NCBI GenBank assembly: GCA_964527395.1
Contig: CAZGQD010000006.1
Coordinates: forward strand, 1 to 64,000
DNA from: GCA-2688265 sp964527395
GTDB taxonomy: Archaea > Nanobdellota > Nanobdellia > Woesearchaeales > GW2011-AR9
DNA length: 64,000 bases
Reading direction: 5' to 3'
Positions 57,492 through 64,000 of this stretch are shown one piece after another (the first letter of the stretch is position 1; every line of letters begins with the position of its first letter). A program made the position numbers and the translations under genes. The notes beneath the pieces are model-generated. The model was not told the origin of the DNA. It searched no databases and saw nothing but the letters and a program-made list of their open reading frames with translations.

Positions 57492-58571
57492 TTATTTGGA
57501 TTTTTCTAGAATTGTGACTATTCCATTATTGGCATCTAATTCAATTATATCGCCATCACTTAGAAGTTCTGTAGCTATCTTAGTTCCAATGATACAAGGA
57601 ATCTTTAGTTCTCTAGCAACAATTGCAGCATGGCATAAAGTTCCACCTTCATCTGTTAAGAAGGCTTTTGCTTGTTTCATGATTGGGAGGTAACTAGGAT
57701 CTGTCATAGGAGCTACAATAATGTCTCCTGTTTGGAACTTTTGCATGTCTTTTCTTGATTTAATGATGCAGACTTTTCCTGTTGCAGTTCCAACTTGGGC
57801 AGTTTTACCTGTGATTGTATCTCCAATTTGAAGGATTTTTGTTGTTATTTTGAATAGTTGTTTTTCTTTGAATTTTTGTGTTGCAGATTCACCCTGAAAA
57901 ATGTTTATTATATCTATTGGACGTCCTTGAATATAAAATGAAGTAGATCTTTCTTCTAAAATTTCTGGTGGAGGAAGAACTTTGTTTAAGTTAAGATAAT
58001 CAAGCATCTCTGAGTAATGTATATTTTGAATTTGTTTTATAGAATATTTTTTTAATTCTGTTTTTTGTAAGAATTCAGAATATTTTGGAATATAGTTTTG
58101 TTCTCCCCATTTGTAAAGGGGTTCTGCCAAATGTCTTGTTTGCATGGCCCAAGCTTTGAATTTTTCTCTTTTTTCTAGATCTAGAGTTTCAATAACATCA
58201 ATTGTATCAATAGCAGCATAGGCGTATCTTAGCATTTGTCTGTAGAATTTGTATAGTACTAGGATAGATTCTTTGTTTTCTATTGGTTTTTCTAGGAAAA
58301 TTTTGTATTTTTGAATGATTTCTTTGAATTCTTTTGTATATTGTTCTAAATCAACTTCATTTTTATTTACTTTTTCTAGGAACTTTTTGGAGCATTCAAG
58401 CCTGTCATTTTCAATTTGGAAGTGATAGAAAGTGTTATCTTTGATTGTGAAGATCATTTCTTTGAAGGTTCCGCCAAACCAATTAATGAAATCTTGACAG
58501 AAATATTCGTAGATAACTGCAGTTACTCCTAGTAAAGTATATTCTCTTACGTGTTTTTCGTATTTGATCAT
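57492..58571 (-). CDS. PEP-utilising-enzyme mobile domain protein (no ATP-grasp half)
   Basis: The protein has 359 residues. The last 110 form the phosphohistidine swivel domain of PEP synthase/PPDK-type enzymes: IIVAPMTDPSYLPIMKQAKAF, then TDEGGTLCHAAIVARELKIPCIIGT with the His that carries phosphate, ending GDIIELDANNGIVTILEK. The first 250 residues are helical and match neither the ATP-binding N-domain nor the PEP-binding barrel. A related C-terminal half occurs at 60049-61200 and a remnant at 59947-60012. It may accept phosphate from a separate ATP-binding partner, but that is inference. Confidence 0.78.
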   Translation of the reverse strand: MIKYEKHVREYTLLGVTAVIYEYFCQDFINWFGGTFKEMIFTIKDNTFYHFQIENDRLECSKKFLEKVNKNEVDLEQYTKEFKEIIQKYKIFLEKPIENKESILVLYKFYRQMLRYAYAAIDTIDVIETLDLEKREKFKAWAMQTRHLAEPLYKWGEQNYIPKYSEFLQKTELKKYSIKQIQNIHYSEMLDYLNLNKVLPPPEILEERSTSFYIQGRPIDIINIFQGESATQKFKEKQLFKITTKILQIGDTITGKTAQVGTATGKVCIIKSRKDMQKFQTGDIIVAPMTDPSYLPIMKQAKAFLTDEGGTLCHAAIVARELKIPCIIGTKIATELLSDGDIIELDANNGIVTILEKSK

Positions 58572-58599
58572 TATGGGAGTTTTGGAGTTAAGAGTGTTT

Positions 58600-59808
58600 T
58601 TAAGCTTTACTTGGTTTTTGTAGCCATTTCCATACTGGAATTATGGGGATTCCATCAATTTTGTCTGTTTGATTGTATGTTAGGATTGCTCCTTTTTTGA
58701 TTTTAGCGTATTCCATAGCTTGTTTTAAGCCATTGATTTCTCTTTCTAAATTGTCTGAATTTAATTTATAGCAGACTTGGATGGCTAAAATAGCTTTGTT
58801 TTTGTCTTTTACAATGAAATCACATTCATTTTTTTGTTGGAAGAAGAAAATCTCTTTGTATTGACGTCTAAGATGTAAAAAGACTATGTTTTCTAGGATT
58901 CTGCCTTTGTCATTAGAAAAAGAAGTTGAATTGACAGAACTAAAACCAGTGTCAATAGTATAAACTTTTTTTGGGCCTATGATCTGTTTTTTGTAAGAGA
59001 AGTCAAATTTTGGGATGGAAAATAACAAATAACTGTTTTCGAAGTGTTCAATGTGAGAAATAACAGAGTTAGTAGATCCAAAGTTGAATACTTTTGTTAG
59101 TTTGTTATATGAGAACTCTTTTCCAATGTTAGTTAGTAGATATAGAGCTAATTTTTGGAGTTTTTCCTCATCTCTTAATTTGTATCTAACGATAATGTCT
59201 CTGTAGATGATGTCTTTGAATAGTTCTTGGAGGATTTCTATTTTATTTGTTTTTAAGAATTCAGGAAAGCCACCATTTTTGAAGTAATTTTCAAATGATT
59301 CTATTGAAGGAGCTTTTTTTGTAAGTTTAAGCATTTCTAGATATGAGAATGGGAATACTTCGTAGTTCAAGTGTCTACCAGTCAGTCTTGTTCCTAATTC
59401 TTTGCTTAAAAGTGAAGCATTTGAACCTGTAATGATACAGTATTTGCCTTGGTCTAATAAGAATCTGACTGCTTTTTCCCAAGCAATTACGTTTTGAATT
59501 TCGTCAAAAAAGTAATATTTGCAGTTTGGATTCGTTTCTTCAAAGATTTCAAGTAATTTTTCGAAGTCAGATTCTTCAAATTTGCCTAATCTAATGTCTT
59601 CAAAGTGAAAATAGTTCCATTTTTTTTGTTTGCTGATGATTTGATTTAAAATTGTTGATTTTCCACTTCTTCTAATGCCAGTGAGAATGGTGGCAAAAGG
59701 GAGTTTGATATCAATTTTAGCTTTAATCTCTCTATTTATACCTAATTCTTTTGTTTTTAGTTCATTTTTTTGTAATTGAACAATTTTTTGAAGTTTTTCC
59801 TTTAGCAC
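58600..59808 (-). CDS. AAA_14/DUF4143 ATPase
   Basis: The 402-residue protein from a GTG start belongs to the AAA ATPase group common in archaea: Walker A LTGIRRSGKSTIL near residue 45, Walker B YYFFDEIQNV near 100, sensor ITGSNASLLS, and then a DUF4143-type C-terminus with a PD-(D/E)xK-like region (FFFQQKNECDFIVKDKNKAILAIQV). Function is unknown; mobile or defence roles are proposed for relatives. The promoter carries three TATTAsTAAT palindromes spaced 23 bp apart around the TATA box. Its surroundings look recently rearranged. Confidence 0.8.
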   Translation of the reverse strand: MLKEKLQKIVQLQKNELKTKELGINREIKAKIDIKLPFATILTGIRRSGKSTILNQIISKQKKWNYFHFEDIRLGKFEESDFEKLLEIFEETNPNCKYYFFDEIQNVIAWEKAVRFLLDQGKYCIITGSNASLLSKELGTRLTGRHLNYEVFPFSYLEMLKLTKKAPSIESFENYFKNGGFPEFLKTNKIEILQELFKDIIYRDIIVRYKLRDEEKLQKLALYLLTNIGKEFSYNKLTKVFNFGSTNSVISHIEHFENSYLLFSIPKFDFSYKKQIIGPKKVYTIDTGFSSVNSTSFSNDKGRILENIVFLHLRRQYKEIFFFQQKNECDFIVKDKNKAILAIQVCYKLNSDNLEREINGLKQAMEYAKIKKGAILTYNQTDKIDGIPIIPVWKWLQKPSKA

Positions 59809-59820
59809 AGAGTTAGTTTA

Positions 59821-59877
59821 TATTACTAATATATAAAAGTATGTATTAGTAATATGAATTATTGTATATTAGTAATG
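59821..59877 (-). promoter_or_regulatory. Three phased 11-bp palindromes at the AAA_14 promoter
   Basis: TATTACTAATA starts at 59821, TATTAGTAATA at 59844 and TATTAGTAATG at 59867, exactly 23 bp apart. The TATA box (59831-59839) lies between the first two and about 27 bp from the GTG at 59808. The layout fits cooperative repressor binding on one face of the helix (about two turns per step). Confidence 0.6.
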
Positions 59878-59946
59878 CACAGTTTTAGTAGGATCTAGAA
59901 TTATGGAAATGGAGCTTATGTATATTTGTACATAGAATTATGTATC

Positions 59947-60012
59947 TTAATTAGCTTTTTCAAGGATTGTGACTATGCCATGGTCTGCTTTAATTTTTAG
60001 TGTTTCTTCCAT
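59947..60012 (-). pseudogene. Remnant of a PEP-utiliser C-terminus
   Basis: Read on the minus strand, 21 codons end in TAA and give ADHGIVTILEKAN, matching the C-terminal ANNGIVTILEKS of the 57492 protein and NNGIVRILKGS of the 60049 one. No upstream half is attached; the next bases upstream are the 25-bp direct repeat. It is a leftover of a third copy, probably from unequal recombination. Confidence 0.6.
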
Positions 60013-60016
60013 TTTA

Positions 60017-60041
60017 ACATTATGCGAACTCCAGTGGAGAA
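60017..60041. repeat. 25-bp direct repeat, copy 1
   Basis: ACATTATGCGAACTCCAGTG GAGAA (given split) is identical to 62139-62163. It includes a CTCCA-G-TGGAG palindrome and is followed by a similar T-rich stretch with TAGCTT. The two copies bracket the whole split PEP-synthase-like gene. Confidence 0.85.
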
Positions 60042-60048
60042 CTGTTTT

Positions 60049-61200
60049 TTAGCTTCCTTTTAATATTCTTACTATGCCATTATTGGCATCTACCTCTAGC
60101 AAATCTCCGTCTTTAATTAAACTAGTAGCATGTTTGGTACCTATGATGCAGGGTTTATTCATTTCTCTAGAAATAATAGCTGCGTGGCAAGTGACTCCAC
60201 CTTCATCTGTGACAAAGGCTGCTGCTTTTTTCATAGCAGGGAGATAGAATGGAGTAGTCATAGGTGCTATTAGGATTTCAGATACTTGTATCTTGTTTAG
60301 TTGTTCTCTATTTAAAATGATTTTTGCGATACCTTTTATTTTACCTTTATTTGCAGTAGTTCCTTTGATTGTATCTGTAGATTCTATCTTTTCTTCATAG
60401 ATGAATAGGTTTTTTTCATTTAAGAACTTGTTTAGTTTATTTTCAGGAACAATCTTTTTTGAAATGTAAGCAAAGGTATTATTTTTTCTATTTTCTAGTG
60501 ATTCAATAGAAAAGAGTTTGTTTTCAGATAGAGATTGTTTTAATTCATCAAAAGTGATGTATTTTAGTAGTTTTTTGTCCCAGTTTTTTATATCTGCAAT
60601 TTTGTTTAATAGAATGAACATTGATTCTATAGATTCGTCAAAAAAGGATTCAGTTTGATTTCTAGTTTCTTTTAATTTTTCAATGGTTGATTCTTTAAAT
60701 AAATTAATTGATGATTTTTTTTTGTATTTTTCTTGCCAAACAGGGATCCAATATGTTGTGATAAGACCAATACAACCTCTTTTGAAGGTGTTATTTAGTT
60801 TTTCTAGTAGATCAATTGCTTTTATTGGATCAGAAATATCAGAATTTTTGATTTTTTTTGAGATTTCTAAGCTGTCTTGAAGGCCTTTAAATGATTCTTG
60901 AAGTAGATTTTCATTGTTTTTGAGCCAATTTGAAATTTTTTTAGGACAATCATTATGAAATGATTCGTTTTCTCTATAAATTTGACTAGTTCCATTCTTA
61001 AATAAGAACAAGTTTTCAGATAGTTTGAAACCAAAAAACTCTTTAGTTTTATTAACCATGCCATTATAATAACTTTCAACTGAAATTAATGGAATTTCTC
61101 TTGTAATTGTTTTAATTAGTCTTTTTTTTTTTAACTGGTTCGTTATTAGACAATGTAGTAATAGGCCTACTCTGAGTAATATAAATAATGTGATTCTCAA
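60049..61200 (-). CDS. C-terminal half of a split PEP-synthase-like enzyme
   Basis: The frame ends in a mobile phosphohistidine domain (ILIAPMTTPFYLPAMKKAAAF, then TDEGGVTCHAAIISREMNKPCIIGT). The 250 residues before it are helical and resemble the middle of the 57492 protein. The apparent first 27 codons overlap the N-terminal gene in another frame; real homology starts at about KKRLIKTITREIP after the A11 tract on the minus strand (T11 at 61122-61132). Removing one base there would join both halves into a protein of about 680 residues with the order ATP-grasp, helical, phosphohistidine, like rifampicin phosphotransferase and without a PEP-binding barrel. Confidence 0.7.
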   Translation of the reverse strand: MRITLFILLRVGLLLHCLITNQLKKKRLIKTITREIPLISVESYYNGMVNKTKEFFGFKLSENLFLFKNGTSQIYRENESFHNDCPKKISNWLKNNENLLQESFKGLQDSLEISKKIKNSDISDPIKAIDLLEKLNNTFKRGCIGLITTYWIPVWQEKYKKKSSINLFKESTIEKLKETRNQTESFFDESIESMFILLNKIADIKNWDKKLLKYITFDELKQSLSENKLFSIESLENRKNNTFAYISKKIVPENKLNKFLNEKNLFIYEEKIESTDTIKGTTANKGKIKGIAKIILNREQLNKIQVSEILIAPMTTPFYLPAMKKAAAFVTDEGGVTCHAAIISREMNKPCIIGTKHATSLIKDGDLLEVDANNGIVRILKGS

Positions 61201-62092
61201 CTGCCCATTCTATATCACAAGGAAATCCGTAGTGTTTTTCTATATTAATTATCATTTTACTAAGTTCGATGATCTGCTTACCACTAAGTTTTTGGTCTTC
61301 GCCTTCTTCACCAAGTTCTTTCCAAACTGTGCCGCCATCAGGGCCTTTTACAATAGCTCGTTTTTGTTCAGATATACTGATATCTAGTAGTGTTAAATCG
61401 TCTTTTTGGACAACATAACTGTCAGGTGTGATTTGACCAGATACGATAGATTCACCTAAGCCTATACCAGCTTCGATGATTAATTGATTTCTATCTTGAG
61501 TTACAGGATGTACTGAGAAGGCTACGCCTGAAATTTCACTTTCTACCATCTTTTGCACTACAACAGCTACAGAGATCTGTTCTTTTTGTAGGTTTTTTTC
61601 AAATCTGTAGAAAATAGCCCTAGGGGTGAATAAAGAAGCCCAACATTTTTTGATGTTTAGGATTAGATTTTCTTTAGTTGTGTTTAGAAATGTGTCTAAC
61701 TGGCCTGCCCAAGCAGCGTCAGCACTGTCTTCAGAAGTTGCACTAGATCTAACAGCTACAAATTTACTGTTTAATTCTTGAAATTTAGTTTGAATCTCTT
61801 TTGTTAGATCTTCTGGCATGTCTTTTGATAAGATCATAGATTGGATCTGTTTTGAAGCATGATCAATTGAAGCAACATCTTTGTGGTTTACTTTGTCTAA
61901 AGTTGATATTATGTCTGCTTTGATGCTAGTTTCATGAATGAATGAGTCAAAATTTTGTGCTAAGATAACGAATCCAGGAGGGACAGGGATATTAGCTCCA
62001 ATCATTTCACCTAAGGAAGCGCCTTTTCCGCCAGCAATGTTAGTTGAATTTTTGTTAATTTGAGTAAAATTTTTGCAGTTTTCCATGATCAA
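61112..62092 (-). CDS. N-terminal ATP-binding half of a split PEP-synthase-like enzyme
   Basis: The 326 residues match the PPDK_N/ATP-grasp domain of PEP synthase: NIAGGKGASLGEMIGANIPVPPGFV at the start, FVAVRSSATSEDSADAAWAGQ, SGVAFSVHPVTQDRNQ, IEAGIGLGESIVSG, and DIEWAVENHIIYITQSRP at the end. The frame stops in KKKKTN just after an 11-A tract (minus strand) and the C-terminal half continues one frame away. It is either a homopolymer sequencing error, a real inactivation, or a slippage-controlled gene. Direct repeats of 25 bp bracket the pair. Confidence 0.8.
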   Translation of the reverse strand: MIMENCKNFTQINKNSTNIAGGKGASLGEMIGANIPVPPGFVILAQNFDSFIHETSIKADIISTLDKVNHKDVASIDHASKQIQSMILSKDMPEDLTKEIQTKFQELNSKFVAVRSSATSEDSADAAWAGQLDTFLNTTKENLILNIKKCWASLFTPRAIFYRFEKNLQKEQISVAVVVQKMVESEISGVAFSVHPVTQDRNQLIIEAGIGLGESIVSGQITPDSYVVQKDDLTLLDISISEQKRAIVKGPDGGTVWKELGEEGEDQKLSGKQIIELSKMIINIEKHYGFPCDIEWAVENHIIYITQSRPITTLSNNEPVKKKKTN

Positions 62093-62138
62093 TGATTTTT
62101 TGTTTGGCTTTTATTTAATAGTTTTGTAAGATTAAGCT

Positions 62139-62163
62139 ACATTATGCGAACTCCAGTGGAGAA
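62139..62163. repeat. 25-bp direct repeat, copy 2
   Basis: This is identical to 60017-60041 and lies 46 bp upstream of the start codon of the N-terminal PEP-synthase-like gene. The distance between copies is 2122 bp. Confidence 0.85.
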
Positions 62164-62191
62164 ATATTTTGTAGCTTTTTTTAGTTTTTCT

Positions 62192-62210
62192 GTAACAAAT
62201 GTTATAAATT
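62192..62210 (+). promoter_or_regulatory. GTAACAAATGTTAT palindrome overlapping a TATA box
   Basis: The near-palindrome at 62192-62205 overlaps TTATAAAT, which is about 27 bp before the ATG at 62231. It resembles the sites at 56-71 and 16244-16258. Its position over the TATA element is right for a repressor site. Confidence 0.45.
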
Positions 62211-62230
62211 AGTAGTTTAGATGTTTTACT

Positions 62231-62839
62231 ATGAAATATGATGAGTTAGTATCAGTTTTTGGATCTAAAATGAAGGCAGATGAGATTTTGTATCTATTAT
62301 ATGGAGAAAAACTAGTTGTGCGTCAGGGTTTTTATGAATCTGAGAAGCAAAAGGTGCAAGATTATTGTGATTTTAATGAGTTGTTTATTGCTTGGTCAGA
62401 TTTTAAGGTTGTTAATAAGGATAAGGATGGTTTTTTTTCTAACAAAGGTGAAAGGGTGCCAATTGAATCTAAGGATTTTGATCTTATAAAGGGAATGCAG
62501 TTTTGTTATATCTCTAAAGATGAAAGGTTGTCTTTGTTTGGACAATTGTTTGAAAAACAAGGCAATCATGCACGTTTAGGAGAGTTGCTTGGCTATCCTT
62601 TTTGTTGTCAGATGTTTTTTTGTGCCAATTTTTCTAAAGAAAATTTTAATCCAGTTGTAGAAGATTTGAAAGGGTTGATGAGTTTGGATTTTCGAAGAGA
62701 GGATATTTGTTTACTTTCACATTTTCCTTGTTCTAATCTATGTGAGGAGTCTAATTTGATTGTAAGAAGAAGATTTAAGTTTCTTGAAGTGAAAGAATCA
62801 AAGAGGGCTAAGGAAATTCAGGAGTTTATGCAAGTTTGA
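62231..62839 (+). CDS. DUF483-like protein
   Basis: The protein has 202 residues. The segment HARLGELLGYPFCCQMFFC near residue 115-135 is the signature I associate with DUF483, a mostly archaeal family of unknown function with conserved Gly-Tyr-Pro-x-Cys-Cys. Additional Cys (HFPCSNLCEESN) later could complete a metal site with this CC pair. It is cytoplasmic with no membrane segment. The promoter carries a possible operator. Monocistronic as far as seen. Confidence 0.6.
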   Translation: MKYDELVSVFGSKMKADEILYLLYGEKLVVRQGFYESEKQKVQDYCDFNELFIAWSDFKVVNKDKDGFFSNKGERVPIESKDFDLIKGMQFCYISKDERLSLFGQLFEKQGNHARLGELLGYPFCCQMFFCANFSKENFNPVVEDLKGLMSLDFRREDICLLSHFPCSNLCEESNLIVRRRFKFLEVKESKRAKEIQEFMQV

Positions 62840-62916
62840 ATCTAATTGATAACCGAGGCTTTTAAATACCAAAAGTGAGTTTTGTTGATGTGGCAAAAAA
62901 AAATATCGCTGATCCA

Positions 62917-63465
62917 ATGCCTTATAGGAAAATTCCTGCTTGGGAGACTACTTATATTAGATATAAGGGTCTTTTTGATTATGATGCTTTTTATGCAGGG
63001 CTTGTAGATTGGGCAAAGAATTATAATTTTAAATTTCATGAAGCAGATTATAAGCATAAAGTTCCGACAGTTAAGGGTGCTGAGCAGGAGCTGATTTGGA
63101 ATTTTATTAGAAATGTTGATGAATATGCACAGTATGAGTTTAAGTTAGATTTTCATATGTGGGATATGAAAGAAGTAAAGGTAAACATTGGTGGAGGAAG
63201 AGAGAAGTCTTTGTTTAGTGGTAGAGTTGAAGTTAAAGTATCTCCTATTTTACATACTGATTGGCAGAAAAAATTTATTAAGAAAAAAAATTGGTTTACA
63301 AGATTTTTAGGACATTTGTATTTTAAGATAATGATTACAGATATAGAAGTTTTTCATGTTGATACAATTAGATATAGGCATAACAATTTAGTTGCACATA
63401 TTCGTAAATTGCTTGATATGGAAGCTAAAGCGCATCCTTATAAGGATTATCTTGGAGAAGGTTGA
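62917..63465 (+). CDS. Paralogous family protein of unknown function, member 3
   Basis: The protein has about 183 residues from ATG 62917, or 197 from GTG 62875. YIRYKGLFDYDAFYAGL is the same N-terminal element as in the 24028 and 24751 proteins, followed by the NYNFKFHEADYKHK segment, a beta-rich middle with EFKLDFHMWDMKEVKVNI, and a last helix VAHIRKLLDMEA. It keeps one more basic loop (KFIKKKNWF). Located about 38 kb from the other two, it shows that the family is dispersed and not only a local duplication. TTTAAATA at 62861 is 50 bp before 62917. Confidence 0.6.
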   Translation: MPYRKIPAWETTYIRYKGLFDYDAFYAGLVDWAKNYNFKFHEADYKHKVPTVKGAEQELIWNFIRNVDEYAQYEFKLDFHMWDMKEVKVNIGGGREKSLFSGRVEVKVSPILHTDWQKKFIKKKNWFTRFLGHLYFKIMITDIEVFHVDTIRYRHNNLVAHIRKLLDMEAKAHPYKDYLGEG

Positions 63466-63555
63466 TAGTTTTATAATGATTTTATAGATTTTCATTATAA
63501 CAATTTTCAAGGTATTATCAATAGTTATAATAATTTTATCAGGTAGGTGAGTTTG

Positions 63556-63894
63556 ATGGAGATCAAAGAAAAAGGACAAATTTGGTGGTTAACAGTGTTT
63601 TTGAATCCTACTGTTACAACAACAATTTATCCTAATATTTATGTAGCAAAAGGATTTTATTCTTGGTCAAAGCCAGTAAGGGACCGTATTCTCAAACATG
63701 AAAGGATCCATTTGAAACAGCAAAAAGAAGTAGGAGTTTGGAAATACTTGTTTTTGTATGTTTTTTGTTTACCTTTTTTTTGGAATCCATGGCGTTATGA
63801 ATGGGAAAATGAAGCTTATGTGAAAAGTGGTACTTCTAAGAAAAAGGCTGAGGAGTATTTGGCACTTTGGAATTATGGTTGGCTTAAAAAGTGA
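63556..63894 (+). CDS. Small HExxH membrane-associated metallopeptidase-like protein
   Basis: The protein has about 112 residues from ATG 63556 (an in-frame GTG at 63547 is possible). KHERIHLKQQKEVG near residue 52 is an HExxH zinc motif, and about 30 residues later WRYEWENEAYVKSG offers a Glu third ligand as in gluzincins. Between them a hydrophobic stretch (YLFLYVFCLPFFW) could dip into the membrane. The N-terminus has Trp-rich and Tyr-rich strands. It resembles short M56/M48-like or phage-type proteins, but I cannot place it in a family. AT-rich hairpin-like sequence (63466-63545) precedes it. Confidence 0.6.
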   Translation: MEIKEKGQIWWLTVFLNPTVTTTIYPNIYVAKGFYSWSKPVRDRILKHERIHLKQQKEVGVWKYLFLYVFCLPFFWNPWRYEWENEAYVKSGTSKKKAEEYLALWNYGWLKK

Positions 63895-64000
63895 TTTGAA
63901 GTAGTGAGAATTTCTTTATTGATAGTTTTATGTTTGATTTGTAATACTAAAGATTTATATGTTGAATTTTCTTCTCTTTCAATGAATAAAATACTATTCG
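63895..64000. other. End of window, no gene seen
   Basis: About 100 bases of AT-rich sequence with a TTTATATG string near 63954 that may be a TATA box for a gene beginning beyond the window. Confidence 0.3.

Overview
The window is strongly AT-rich archaeal DNA, most likely from a DPANN lineage of the Woesearchaeota/Pacearchaeota type. This is inferred from gene content and not from any marker RNA. Archaeal hallmarks are a CDC48/VAT AAA+ ATPase, deoxyhypusine synthase, ATP-dependent DNA ligase, prefoldin alpha with an FtsY that carries a very long acidic N-terminus, Taw1 (wyosine), an NMD3-like protein, a membrane Lon-like protease, a type-IV-pilin-like protein, and many apparently leaderless genes with a TATA box about 26-28 bp upstream of the start codon. 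Bacterial-type imports are uvrA, uvrB and uvrC (dispersed, not one operon), RNase D, dihydroneopterin aldolase, TatD and M23 peptidase domains.

Layout. 0-9.3 kb: uvrC, a NUDIX protein, PH-domain membrane proteins, an HD protein with an in-frame stop, folB, a hydrolase and uvrA. 9.35-9.69 kb: a promoter-driven 283-nt structured RNA candidate. 9.75-20.3 kb: J-domain protein, radical SAM protein, a CBS/antiporter/coiled-coil operon, NUDIX, RNase D, uvrB, a METTL5-like methylase and a winged-helix regulator. 20.4-22.6 kb: a PRTase-fold/nucleoside phosphorylase pair. 22.6-23.25 kb: about 0.6 kb of non-coding DNA with two more structured RNA candidates punctuated by a CATAGATAA repeat. 23.3-31.4 kb: pilin-like and paralogous small proteins, EamA transporter, TatD, RelA/SpoT-like HD protein, deoxyribosyltransferase-like protein, two broken genes and MazG. 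31.65-31.86 kb: seven degenerate 30-bp tandem repeats directly upstream of deoxyhypusine synthase. 33-43.3 kb: ATP-grasp, kinase-like protein, CDC48, an AbrB/PIN toxin-antitoxin pair, DNA ligase and a LysM/M23 protein with an internal Tat-like signal. 43.4-53.6 kb: ftsY-pfdA, taw1, uppS, the NMD3-like protein, Lon-like protease, a secreted beta-helix protein interrupted by a 100-N assembly gap, and a cupredoxin-like lipoprotein. 53.7-64 kb: an accessory region with a nucleotidyltransferase pair, a HEPN/MNT toxin-antitoxin pair, three phosphohistidine-domain (PEP synthase-like) loci including a split gene and a remnant flanked by 25-bp direct repeats, an AAA_14/DUF4143 ATPase with phased operator-like palindromes, and a third member of a small paralogous family.

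The signals least explained by known families are the large structured intergenic RNAs (9394-9676, 22635-22932, 22941-23216), the 30-bp tandem array at 31651-31860, a recurring GTAACA/TGTTAC palindrome that looks like an operator, and the recombination scars around the split PEP-synthase-like gene. All functional calls rest on motifs read by eye, and no database search was run.
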